Assembly: GCA_964603785.1 (NCBI GenBank)
Contig: CAZRWD010000009.1
Location: 25,492-89,491, forward strand
DNA: 64,000 bases
Source of the DNA: CAZRWD01 sp964603785
GTDB taxonomy: Bacteria; Fermentibacterota; Fermentibacteria; Fermentibacterales; Fermentibacteraceae
Direction: 5' to 3'
Shown here: one piece after another, positions 1 through 7,484 of the stretch
Layout: the number at the start of each line of letters is the position of its first letter
How positions within the stretch are numbered: position 1 is the stretch's first letter
Position numbers and translations under genes: made by a program
The notes under the pieces: model-generated
What the model saw: the letters and a program-made list of their open reading frames with translations, nothing else
The model's database searches: none
What the model was told of the DNA's origin: nothing

Positions 1-1927
1 CGGCCTGGGCGGACTCCCTCATGACCTCGCCCAGCTGGCCCGTGAGGACGAGCTTGCCGGTCCCGGGCATCACCGTGCTCTCGACGAAGAGGATCTCGCC
101 CCCGGCGGGGGTCCACGCCAGGCCGGTGGCGACACCCGTCCTGGGCTTCCTGCCCGCGGTCTCCTGGAAGTACTTCACCGGACCGAGGTAGCCCGCCACG
201 GAGGATGCCGTGATCCGCTCGGCCGGGTCCTCGCCCGAGGCGACCCGGACGGCAACCCGGCGGCAGATCTTGCCTATCTGCCTCTCGAGCTCCCTCACGC
301 CCGCCTCCCTCGTGTACTTCTCGACCATGGCGGACAGGCCGCTCCTGTGGAACCTGACCTGCCTGCCGGTCAGGCCGTTGTTGCGGACCTGCTTCGGGAT
401 CAGGTACCGCCTCGCGATCTCGAGCTTCTCGGCGCCCGTGTAGCCCGAGAGCCTGAGGACCTCCATCCTGTCGAGGAGGGCGGAGGGAATGGTGTCGAGC
501 TGGTTGGCCGTGGTTATGAACTCGACCCTCCGGAGGTCGAACGGCACGTTCAGGTAGTTGTCCCTGAAGCTGAAGTTCTGCTCGGGATCGAGGACCTCCA
601 GGAGCGCCGAGGTGGGGTCGCCCCTGAAGTCGCGCCCGACCTTGTCCACCTCGTCGAGCATGAAGACGGGGTTGTTCGACCCGGCCTCCCTGAGGCCCTG
701 CACGATCCTGCCCGGCATCGCTCCCACGTAGGTCCGCCTGTGGCCCCTGATCTCGGCCTCGTCGTGCACCCCGCCCAGCGAGATCCTCACGAATCTTCGC
801 TGCATGGCCCTGGCTATGCTGCGGCCCATGGAGGTCTTGCCGACGCCGGGCGGGCCCACGAAGCAGAGGATGGGGCTGGAGGCCGACGGGTTGAGCCTCT
901 TCACCGCGAGGAACTCGAGGATCCTCTCCTTGACGTCCCTGAGGTCGTAGTGGTCCTCGTCGAGTATCCTGCGGGCCGAGGAGATGTCCATCTGGTCGTC
1001 GGTCCCCTCCAGCCAGGGGAGCTGGAGCACCCATTCGATGTAGGTCCTGGAGACGGCCACCTCCGGAGTGCCGGGGGGCATCTTCGCCAGCCTGTCGAGC
1101 TCCTCCTCGGAGGCCTTCCTGACCTCCTCCGGCAGGTTCTTGGTCGAAAGCCTCTCGCGCAGCTCGGCAGCCTCCGGGTTGTCCCCCTCCCCCGCCCCGA
1201 GCTCCCGCTGGATGGCCTTCATCTGCTCCTTGAGCCAGTACTCCTTCTGATCCTTCTCCATCTCGGATCGGACCTGGCTCTGGATGCGGTTCCTGAGCTT
1301 GAGGATCTTGACCTCGCGCGCCATGATGTCCGAGAGGAGCTTCAGCCTGCGCAGGATGTTGTTCTCCTCGAGTATGGCCTGCTTGTCCGGGATGTTGGCC
1401 TCGATGCCGCCCGCCGCGACGAAGCCGAGCCTCTCGGGGTCCCTCAGGAGGCTCACCAGCTGGACCTCGTCCGGGATGCCGGGGGACAGCTCGACGATCT
1501 GCTTCAGCTGCATCTCCACGTTCTTGCGCCAGGCCTCGATCTCGTCGGCCTTCGGGGGCCATTCGGTCTCGAGCTTCTCCACCCTGGCCCTGAAGTAGGG
1601 CCTGGTCTGGACGAATCCGGTGATCCGGAACCTGACGAGTCCCTTCAGGCTGAGCCTGATCACCTCCCCGGGGAACCTGTAGAGCTTGACTATCCCTGCT
1701 GCGGTTCCCGTTCCGAAGAGGTCCTCGGCCTCGACCGGCGAGGTGTCCGGGGCGCGGACGGCCACGAGGCCCATCATCTTGTTGCCTACGACCGCGTCGT
1801 CCACCAGCCCGATCTGGGCCGGGTCGGTGACGGTCAGCGGGATGATCGAGTAGGGGAACGCCACGCCGTCCTGGAGAGGGAGGATCGGCAGGGTCTGGGG
1901 CAGGTGGAATTCGCTCTCCGGGTTCAT
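1..1927 (-). CDS. lon: ATP-dependent Lon protease, C-terminal part cut off by window edge
   Basis: Cytoplasmic ATP-dependent serine protease of protein quality control. The visible 642 residues hold the N-terminal substrate-binding LON domain (start MNPESEF, then LPILPLQD near residue 14), the helical linker rich in charged residues (EYWLKEQMKAIQRELG), and the AAA+ module with Walker A GPPGVGKT near residue 357, the SLGGVHDEAEIRGHRRTYVG segment and Walker B MLDEVDK. The reading frame is still open at base 1 (MRESAQA), so the catalytic Ser-Lys proteolytic domain lies outside. The ATG at 1927 overlaps the upstream hsp20 stop as TGATG, so the two are translationally coupled. Pairing Lon with a small heat-shock chaperone makes a proteostasis unit. 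Identity is certain. Confidence 0.98.
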   Translation of the reverse strand, partial: MNPESEFHLPQTLPILPLQDGVAFPYSIIPLTVTDPAQIGLVDDAVVGNKMMGLVAVRAPDTSPVEAEDLFGTGTAAGIVKLYRFPGEVIRLSLKGLVRFRITGFVQTRPYFRARVEKLETEWPPKADEIEAWRKNVEMQLKQIVELSPGIPDEVQLVSLLRDPERLGFVAAGGIEANIPDKQAILEENNILRRLKLLSDIMAREVKILKLRNRIQSQVRSEMEKDQKEYWLKEQMKAIQRELGAGEGDNPEAAELRERLSTKNLPEEVRKASEEELDRLAKMPPGTPEVAVSRTYIEWVLQLPWLEGTDDQMDISSARRILDEDHYDLRDVKERILEFLAVKRLNPSASSPILCFVGPPGVGKTSMGRSIARAMQRRFVRISLGGVHDEAEIRGHRRTYVGAMPGRIVQGLREAGSNNPVFMLDEVDKVGRDFRGDPTSALLEVLDPEQNFSFRDNYLNVPFDLRRVEFITTANQLDTIPSALLDRMEVLRLSGYTGAEKLEIARRYLIPKQVRNNGLTGRQVRFHRSGLSAMVEKYTREAGVRELERQIGKICRRVAVRVASGEDPAERITASSVAGYLGPVKYFQETAGRKPRTGVATGLAWTPAGGEILFVESTVMPGTGKLVLTGQLGEVMRESAQA

Positions 1928-2295
1928 CACCCCTCCACTGAAACGTTCGAGCACTCGTCGGGGTCGATCCCGATCCTGACCGGACCGGCGGGCATCAGGG
2001 GCATCTCGATCCTCAGGACGCCGTCCCTCATCTCGGCCGTAGCTTCGGAAGCCTCGATCCTGGCCGGCAGATCGATCTCGCGCTCGAAGCGGCCCGTCCT
2101 GATCTCCAGCCTCTCGGCCGCGAGCCCGGGGAGTATGGGACCCCTGACGCCCCGCACGACGACCGATCTGCTCCTCGCGAAGACCTCCACGTCCGGGGGC
2201 CGCATGCCGGGCAGCTCCACGAAGAGTATCAGGTGCGTCTGCGTCTCGTAGAGGTCCACGGCCGGGGACCAGTATCCGCCAAGGCTCTGCAGCAA
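1927..2295 (-). CDS. Small heat shock protein, Hsp20/alpha-crystallin family
   Basis: A 122-residue ATP-independent holdase chaperone expected in the cytoplasm. The alpha-crystallin fold is recognisable from the N-terminal PAVDLYET, the strand VVRGVRG, the arm region RTGRFEREIDLP and the C-terminal DGVLRIEMP. These are hallmark Hsp20 positions, and the length is short but normal. The chosen start is TTG at 2295, with GGGAGG six bases upstream. It lies 13 bases after the stop of the TPR-PEGA-TonB gene and overlaps lon by one base, so it is probably the middle gene of a three-gene operon. Confidence 0.93.
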   Translation of the reverse strand: MLQSLGGYWSPAVDLYETQTHLILFVELPGMRPPDVEVFARSRSVVVRGVRGPILPGLAAERLEIRTGRFEREIDLPARIEASEATAEMRDGVLRIEMPLMPAGPVRIGIDPDECSNVSVEG

Positions 2296-2308
2296 TGTTC
2301 CTCCCGGC

Positions 2309-4546
2309 CTACTGGACGTCGAACCTGACCTGGACGGTCGTGGGCACTTCGACAGGCACCCCGCCCTGGGTGGCGGGCTGGAAGCGCCACTGGCTGACGG
2401 CGTCCGCGGCGGCCTGGCCGCAGCCGAGCCCGAGCGGGTCGTTGACGACCCTGACGTCCGAGACCGAGCCGTCGGTCCGGACCGTGAGCTCGAGCGTCAC
2501 GTATCCGTGGATGTCGCCTCTCTCGGCGGCCAGACCCGGAACCGTCGGCGCGACGGTGGAGATGGCGAACGGCGGGATGACCGGCTGTTCCTCGATGATG
2601 TCGGGCTGCTGCTGGACCTCGGCGGCCGTGTAGCGGATCATCGTGTCCTCGCCGAGGGTGATCGTGACCGTGCTCACCTGGTCTTCGTAGCCGGGGTTCG
2701 TGAGCCGCACGGAGTAGGTTCCCGGCTCGAGCTCGATCGGAGGGAGCGGGGTCTGTCCGTAGCTCTGGCCGTCGATGGTTACCTCGGCCCAGGGTTCCGG
2801 GCCGATCAGGAGCCGCCCTGTGGTGACGTTCCTCTCCGGGGTGACCGTGGCGCTGTACCCGTCGGGGCCGAGGGTTATCGACCTGGTCCAGTCCTCGTAG
2901 CCCTCGAGCCTCACGGTGAGGGTGTGGGTGCCCCTGTCGGCGATGTGGGTCAGCCTTCTGCCGGATCCGACGGATGTCCCGTCCACGAAGAAGCTGGCCG
3001 TGCCCTCGATGTCGCCGGCTAGGGTCAGCGAGATCTGGGATGTCTCCGAAGAGAGCAGCGCGAGGGGCTGCAGGAAGCTGCCCGGCGTGTCCACCAGCAC
3101 CGTCTCGGGAAGCGAGTTGTAGCCTGTCAGAACGGCCTGGAAGACGTGCGTGCCGGTCGGCATCTCCGAGGAGAGGGAGGTGCCGGAAACGCCGTCGACG
3201 AGGATGCTCACCGAGCCGGGCTGCGGGGTGGGCTCGCCGGCGGGCATCAGGATGTTGAACGTGACGTCGGCCGTGTTCGTCCCTAGCGGGGAGAGAACCA
3301 GAGTGTCCGTGACCTGCTGGCCCTGGGCCAGATCCAGCCTGGTCTGCAGCACCTCGTAGCCCTGCGCCCTGACCTCGATGCTCCTCTCGCCGAAATCGGT
3401 CCCGGTCAGCCTGTAGGCCCCCGTCGAGTCGCGCTCGATCTCCTGCCCGTCGACGGAGAGCAGGGCGTCATCTGCTCCCGCCAGGTACAGCGACACCGAA
3501 TAGGGCTGCACCGGAGGCGCCTCGACGGGCTCCGGGGATCTACCGGAGAAGAGCTTGACGGCTCCGAAGGCGACGGCCGCCACGACCGCCGCCCCGACGA
3601 GGATGGGCACCAGGGGGAGCTTCCTGCGCTCCCTCTCCTCGCGCGCGGCGGGCTCTGCCGCCGCCGGGGCCGGCGCCGCCGCCGCGACCGGCACCGCCGC
3701 CGCGATCACGGGTTCGGGGGTTCTCTCCGCCGACCTGGAGACGGGGGCGGCCACCTTGCCCAGGCGCTCCGCCAGCCCGCGGATGGTCGGGTCGTCAGGG
3801 AACCTCTGCTGAGCCTCGCGAGCCTCCTGGAGGGCGAGGTCGAACTCGTTGCCGGCTATCAGCTCGCGGATCGCCGCTATCGCCCCGTCCACACCGGCCG
3901 GGGTCTCCTCGACCTCGACAGGCTCCTCGGCCTCGAGAGTCCCGACACCATCTGCCGCAACGAACTCGTCCACCAGGTCCTCGTCGGAGATCTCGCCGGC
4001 GGAGGAGGCATAGTCCTCCACCTCGGCCAGGAGCCTGTCGAGCGCGGGGGAGGTGGGCCAGAACTCGAATATCTTCCGGGCCTGCTCGAGGGCTCCGGCG
4101 GGATCCGACGCCCTCAGCCTGGTCAGCCCGAGGTCGGCCAGGTTGTTGGCCTTGATGCTTCGCTTGACCGACTTTATGCGCCGGTTGATGTCGACGTTCT
4201 CGTCATCCTGCCTGCGGGCCCTCTCGAGCTCCTGGAGGGCGCGGATCTCGTCTCCTGCCTCCAGGGCCTCGTCGGACCTCCTGACGCACTCCTCCACGAA
4301 GCCGGCCGCTGCGGGCGCCGCGGCCTCGGTCGGGCTGTGCGCCCTGATCGACCGTGTGCGCTTGAAAGCCTTCATCGCCGCTATCTCGCGCTCGATGGAC
4401 TGGGCCTCTTCACGGACCTCGTCGTTGTCCGGCTCGAGATCCATGGCCTTGCGGAGCGTCCTCAGAGCCTGCTCGCGCTCGCCGGACTCCATCTGCCTTC
4501 GTGCGGCTCGAAGCAGCTCAGTGACACGGCTTTCAGCAGCGCTCAT
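2309..4546 (-). CDS. TPR - transmembrane - PEGA repeats - TonB C-terminal fusion protein
   Basis: A 745-residue inner-membrane protein with an unusual order of parts. Residues 1 to about 270 are cytoplasmic TPR-like helices (EREQALRTLRKAMDLEPDN, later NEFDLALQEAREAQQRFPDD). An Ala/Pro-rich linker leads to a single membrane segment near 311-330 (PILVGAAVVAAVAFGAVKLF). The periplasmic part has several PEGA-like beta units (SVSILVDG, SFFVDGTSVG, VTIDGQSYGQTPLPPIELEPG, each followed by GY-type turns). The last ~90 residues are a TonB C-terminal domain (GYVTLELTVRTDGSVSDVRV, AVSQWRFQPA). By family knowledge the TonB end contacts outer-membrane partners; the TPR end suggests a cytoplasmic partner. 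Start ATG has GAGGAGG upstream. Function otherwise unknown. Confidence 0.9.
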   Translation of the reverse strand: MSAAESRVTELLRAARRQMESGEREQALRTLRKAMDLEPDNDEVREEAQSIEREIAAMKAFKRTRSIRAHSPTEAAAPAAAGFVEECVRRSDEALEAGDEIRALQELERARRQDDENVDINRRIKSVKRSIKANNLADLGLTRLRASDPAGALEQARKIFEFWPTSPALDRLLAEVEDYASSAGEISDEDLVDEFVAADGVGTLEAEEPVEVEETPAGVDGAIAAIRELIAGNEFDLALQEAREAQQRFPDDPTIRGLAERLGKVAAPVSRSAERTPEPVIAAAVPVAAAAPAPAAAEPAAREERERRKLPLVPILVGAAVVAAVAFGAVKLFSGRSPEPVEAPPVQPYSVSLYLAGADDALLSVDGQEIERDSTGAYRLTGTDFGERSIEVRAQGYEVLQTRLDLAQGQQVTDTLVLSPLGTNTADVTFNILMPAGEPTPQPGSVSILVDGVSGTSLSSEMPTGTHVFQAVLTGYNSLPETVLVDTPGSFLQPLALLSSETSQISLTLAGDIEGTASFFVDGTSVGSGRRLTHIADRGTHTLTVRLEGYEDWTRSITLGPDGYSATVTPERNVTTGRLLIGPEPWAEVTIDGQSYGQTPLPPIELEPGTYSVRLTNPGYEDQVSTVTITLGEDTMIRYTAAEVQQQPDIIEEQPVIPPFAISTVAPTVPGLAAERGDIHGYVTLELTVRTDGSVSDVRVVNDPLGLGCGQAAADAVSQWRFQPATQGGVPVEVPTTVQVRFDVQ

Positions 4547-4646
4547 CTATCCTCCTCGCCTGGTGCCCGCCATCAGGACAATGAGTATTCCCCGGACCGG
4601 CCGCCCTCCGCCGGCTCCGGGCCGCCTGCCGGATATCCTCGAAGCA

Positions 4647-4674
4647 ATATTGAAAAGCCGCTTGCCACTGGCAA
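4647..4674 (-). promoter_or_regulatory. Putative promoter of the TPR-PEGA-TonB operon
   Basis: On the minus strand TTGCCA (4674-4669) and CAATAT (4652-4647) are separated by 16 bases, about 100 bases upstream of the ATG at 4546. The same TTGCC/CAATAT combination appears before the gene starting at 14840. Inferred from sequence only. The rest of the 4547-4724 gap shows no coding or RNA signal. Confidence 0.4.
4662..4674. promoter_or_regulatory. Perfect 13-bp palindrome over the -35 element
   Basis: TTGCCACTGGCAA is a perfect inverted repeat with a one-base centre and coincides with the proposed -35 box. Its position would suit an operator, but no regulator can be assigned. Confidence 0.35.
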
Positions 4675-4724
4675 CCGCGCCGACGATTCGCGTTCGCGGC
4701 GTGCGGCGGAGCGGCCATCCGTAC

Positions 4725-6767
4725 TCATATCATGTTGTTCTGCGTCAGTTTGTAGCGCCAGACCAGCTCCTCCTCCAGGCCCGGGCCGGGGCTGTGCGTT
4801 CTGACGAGCTCGGATGCCTCGGAGACGAGGGCGCCGTCCGTGGCCAGATCCGCCACCCTGAACTCGGGAAGACCGCTCTGCCGGGTTCCGAGGATGTCTC
4901 CCGGCCCCCTTATCTCGAGGTCCCTCCGGGCCAGCTCGAATCCGTCGGAGGTCCCGACCATGGCCGCGAGGCGCATCCGCGCCGATTCCCCCGCATCCTC
5001 CCCCGAGACCAGGAAGCACCAGGAGTCCCTGCTGCCGCGGCCGATCCTCCCCCTGAGCTGGTGGAGCTGGCTGAGCCCGAACCTCTCGGCGTCGGAGACG
5101 ATCAGGACGGTCGCCTCAGGCACGTCCAGGCCGACCTCCACGACCGTGGTGCTCACGAGCACCCTCGTCCTGCCGGATGCGAAGTCGTCTGCGGCCGCCA
5201 CCTTCCGCGCCGCCGGCATCGAGCCGTGGATGAGACCCGCCCCGAAGCGGCCGAGCGGCCCGGCGGCGATCCTCTCCCAGGCTGTCGTCGCATCCTTAAG
5301 GTCCTGCTTCTCGGAGGCCTCCCTGAGCGGATAGACTATGTACGCCCTCTCTCCCGCCTCCAGCCGCTCCCTGAGGACCTCATAGGCCCTTCGCCTGTCC
5401 TCCTCCCCTATCAGCTCCGTCATCGTCCTGCCCCTGCCCGGGGGGAGCTCGTCGAGGACCGAGAGGTCCAGGTCGCCGTAGAAGGCCATGGTGAGGGTCC
5501 TGGGGATCGGGGTGGCAGACATCACGAGAAGGTGAGGCCTCCTGAGCCTCCCCCTCATGAGCTCCTCCCTCTGCGCCACCCCGAACCTGTGCTGCTCGTC
5601 CACGACCACGAGCGCGAGTCCCGGAAGCTCCACCGGGGGCTCGAGAACGGCGTGGGTGCCGGTCAGGAGTACGGGCGCGCCGCTCGCGAGCTCCTCCAGG
5701 AGCGCCCTGCGCTCCCTCGCCGGGGTGCCCCCCGACAGCTGCCTGCACGCAATGCCGAGCGGAGCGGTCAGTCTCTGCAGCGTCCTGAGGTGCTGTGATG
5801 CCAGCACCTCGGTGGGTGCGAGGAGGACGGCCTGCATGCCCCGGGTGCACGCCAGGGCGCATGCTGCGGCCGCAACGACGGTCTTCCCCGATCCCACGTC
5901 GCCCTGGAGCAGCCGGCGCATGGGAAGCGGGCCCGCCATGTCGGACAGGATCTCGTTCGTCGACCTCTCCTGGGCCCTCGTCAGACCGAACCCGAGGCCG
6001 CCGAGGAACCGGGGGAGGAAGGATCCGTCGAGGGGGACCCGGATCCCCTCCGAGTCGCAGGCGGCTTCGCGGACCCTCGCGAGCGCGTGCTGGTGGAGGA
6101 ATATCTCCTCCAGGGCGAGCGTGCGCCGGGCCCTCCCGGCCGAGGACGCCGAGGAGGGTCGGTGGGCCTCCACCAGCAGGTCCCTCCTCGATGCGAAGCC
6201 GTGCATCGCCATGCGCCCCTCCGGGAGAACGGACCGGAGCCCTGCGGGGAGCGAGTCGAGGGCGGAGTCGATGATCCTCCTCATCACCCCCTGGGTGATG
6301 CCGGAGGTCAGCGGGTACACCGGCAGCAGGGAGGCGGGAGGGCACCCTCCGGCCTCCTCCCCGGGCACGAGCAGGTCGGGATGGGTCATGACGGGACCCC
6401 TCAGGAAGACGACCTCGCCCGATGCGGTCACGCTGGAGCCGACGGGCAGCCTGGAGCGCATCCAGGCGGAGTTGAAGAAGGACAGTGCGAGCACGCCGGT
6501 TCCATCGGAGACGAATGCCTGCAGCAGGCGCCTCCCTCCGCGGAGCCGCCTCTCCGAGAGGTGCGTGACCGTGCCGGTCACGGTGGCCCTGGAGAGAGGT
6601 TCGAGCGAGCCGATCGACCGGACCTCCCCCCGGTCCAGGAAGCGCCTGGGCAGGTGGAGGACCAGGTCGCCAAGGCATCTGATGCCCAGCCGGGCGAGCA
6701 TCCCGGCCCTTGCCGGACCGACTCCCCGCAGGTATCTGACCTCGTCTCCGAGCGCGGTTCCGATCAT
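4725..6767 (-). CDS. recG: ATP-dependent DNA helicase RecG
   Basis: A 680-residue double-stranded DNA translocase that regresses stalled forks and processes branched DNA. The N-terminal HhH-like segment (RYLRGVGPARAGML) and the wedge/OB region (VTGTVTHLSERR) precede the helicase core. Motif I is GDVGSGKT near residue 288, motif II is DEQHRFGV (the RecG form), and motif III is SATPIPRTL. Late helicase motifs include VVEVGLDVPEA and the QLRGRIGRG box, followed by the RecG tail GPGDILGTRQSG. The ATG at 6767 is chosen because the family begins just there and a -10-like hexamer ends 7 bases before it. There is no ribosome site, suggesting a leaderless transcript. It is divergent from the TPR gene at 6879. 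Confidence 0.97.
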   Translation of the reverse strand: MIGTALGDEVRYLRGVGPARAGMLARLGIRCLGDLVLHLPRRFLDRGEVRSIGSLEPLSRATVTGTVTHLSERRLRGGRRLLQAFVSDGTGVLALSFFNSAWMRSRLPVGSSVTASGEVVFLRGPVMTHPDLLVPGEEAGGCPPASLLPVYPLTSGITQGVMRRIIDSALDSLPAGLRSVLPEGRMAMHGFASRRDLLVEAHRPSSASSAGRARRTLALEEIFLHQHALARVREAACDSEGIRVPLDGSFLPRFLGGLGFGLTRAQERSTNEILSDMAGPLPMRRLLQGDVGSGKTVVAAAACALACTRGMQAVLLAPTEVLASQHLRTLQRLTAPLGIACRQLSGGTPARERRALLEELASGAPVLLTGTHAVLEPPVELPGLALVVVDEQHRFGVAQREELMRGRLRRPHLLVMSATPIPRTLTMAFYGDLDLSVLDELPPGRGRTMTELIGEEDRRRAYEVLRERLEAGERAYIVYPLREASEKQDLKDATTAWERIAAGPLGRFGAGLIHGSMPAARKVAAADDFASGRTRVLVSTTVVEVGLDVPEATVLIVSDAERFGLSQLHQLRGRIGRGSRDSWCFLVSGEDAGESARMRLAAMVGTSDGFELARRDLEIRGPGDILGTRQSGLPEFRVADLATDGALVSEASELVRTHSPGPGLEEELVWRYKLTQNNMI

Positions 6768-6773
6768 GGCCCG

Positions 6774-6802
6774 ATAGTAGTCCGGCGCGCCTCCCGGGGC
6801 AA
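6774..6802 (-). promoter_or_regulatory. Putative recG promoter giving a leaderless mRNA
   Basis: On the minus strand TTGCCC (6802-6797), 17 bases, then TACTAT (6779-6774). Six bases separate the -10 hexamer from the recG ATG, so transcription would begin at the start codon. The -35 box sits at the centre of the inverted repeat at 6790-6812. Confidence 0.5.
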
Positions 6803-6812
6803 GCCCGGGAGG
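6790..6812. promoter_or_regulatory. Perfect 9-bp inverted repeat between divergent promoters
   Basis: CCTCCCGGG (6790-6798) and CCCGGGAGG (6804-6812) flank the loop GCAAG. It abuts the -35 of the rightward promoter and contains the -35 of the leftward recG promoter. With no U-tract it is more likely an operator or DNA hairpin than a terminator. Confidence 0.45.
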
Positions 6813-6814
6813 TC

Positions 6815-6843
6815 TTGACGGTCTGCTCCCGCGCTCATATTGA
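6815..6843 (+). promoter_or_regulatory. Putative promoter of the TPR gene at 6879
   Basis: TTGACG (6815-6820), 17-bp spacer, TATTGA (6838-6843). The same pair with the same spacing occurs at 63671-63699, supporting it as a housekeeping-type promoter here. Confidence 0.55.
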
Positions 6844-6878
6844 CGGGCCAACGACAAGCCCGGAGGTCCTCTGAACGC

Positions 6879-7394
6879 ATGGAGCAAATCTCCGTCAAGG
6901 AGCTTCAGGAAGCCGTGGCCAGCAATCCAGGAGACATCGAGGCGCGGTTCCTGCTTGCCCGGAAGTACATGGACGACCACTCGCCGAGGAAGGCGATCGG
7001 CCTCCTCGAGCAGGTCATAAGGCTAGACCCGGAGAATGCCGAGGCATGGCTCAGGATAGGCCTCTGCTGGGGCATGGCCCTGCTCGAGAACCTCTCCCCC
7101 CTCGACCTCTGGGGCGAGGAGAAGGACGAGGAGCTCATGGTCGACAACTGCCTCCACGCCCTGGAGAAGGCCATCGAGTTCGACCCCGAGCTCCTGGGCG
7201 CCTACAACGCCATGGGGCGCATCTACGTGATCAGGGGGCAGGACGAGGAGGCCATCGAGCTCTTCACCCAGTCCCTGCAGCTCGACCCCTCTCAGCTCGA
7301 CGTCGTCGACGACCTGAAGGAGATCACAGGCAGCCCGGCCTGGGAGCTCCTGGACAAGGAGACCGACATGGGCGACGAAGAGGACGCCTTCTGA
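6879..7394 (+). CDS. TPR repeat protein
   Basis: A 171-residue soluble protein without signal peptide or membrane segment. It is built from TPR units: EARFLLARKYMDDHSPRKAI, then VIRLDPENAEAWLRIGLCWG, AIEFDPELLGAYNAMGRIY and QDEEAIELFTQSLQLDPS. The C-terminus is acidic (DMGDEEDAF). The ATG at 6879 is preferred because CGGAGGTCC lies upstream at acceptable distance; an in-frame TTG at 6840 would overlap the promoter. TPRs mediate protein contacts; no partner is evident. It reads away from recG. Confidence 0.85.
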   Translation: MEQISVKELQEAVASNPGDIEARFLLARKYMDDHSPRKAIGLLEQVIRLDPENAEAWLRIGLCWGMALLENLSPLDLWGEEKDEELMVDNCLHALEKAIEFDPELLGAYNAMGRIYVIRGQDEEAIELFTQSLQLDPSQLDVVDDLKEITGSPAWELLDKETDMGDEEDAF

Positions 7395-7400
7395 CCGTAC

Positions 7401-7429
7401 TAGACCCCGGCCCCTCCCGTTCCTATCGT
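7401..7429 (+). promoter_or_regulatory. Weak putative promoter before the secreted CTD protein
   Basis: TAGACC (7401-7406), 17 bases, TATCGT (7424-7429), each matching consensus at four of six positions, upstream of the gene at 7485. Confidence 0.3.
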
Positions 7430-7448
7430 ATCATGAGAAGGATGATCG

Positions 7449-7470
7449 CCGCCCGGGCCTGACCGGGCGG
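7449..7470 (+). other. GC-rich hairpin in the leader of the gene at 7485
   Basis: CCGCCCGG (7449-7456) pairs with CCGGGCGG (7463-7470) around a six-base loop, just before the ribosome site. No T-run follows, so it is not a canonical terminator. It could be a leader hairpin or mRNA stabiliser. Confidence 0.3.
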
Positions 7471-7484
7471 GCGGGAGGTTTGAG

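Noticed and set aside
347..2251. A 634-codon open frame on the plus strand
   Set aside because: It is antisense to lon and hsp20 in very GC-rich sequence and shows no protein family; the minus-strand genes are unambiguous.
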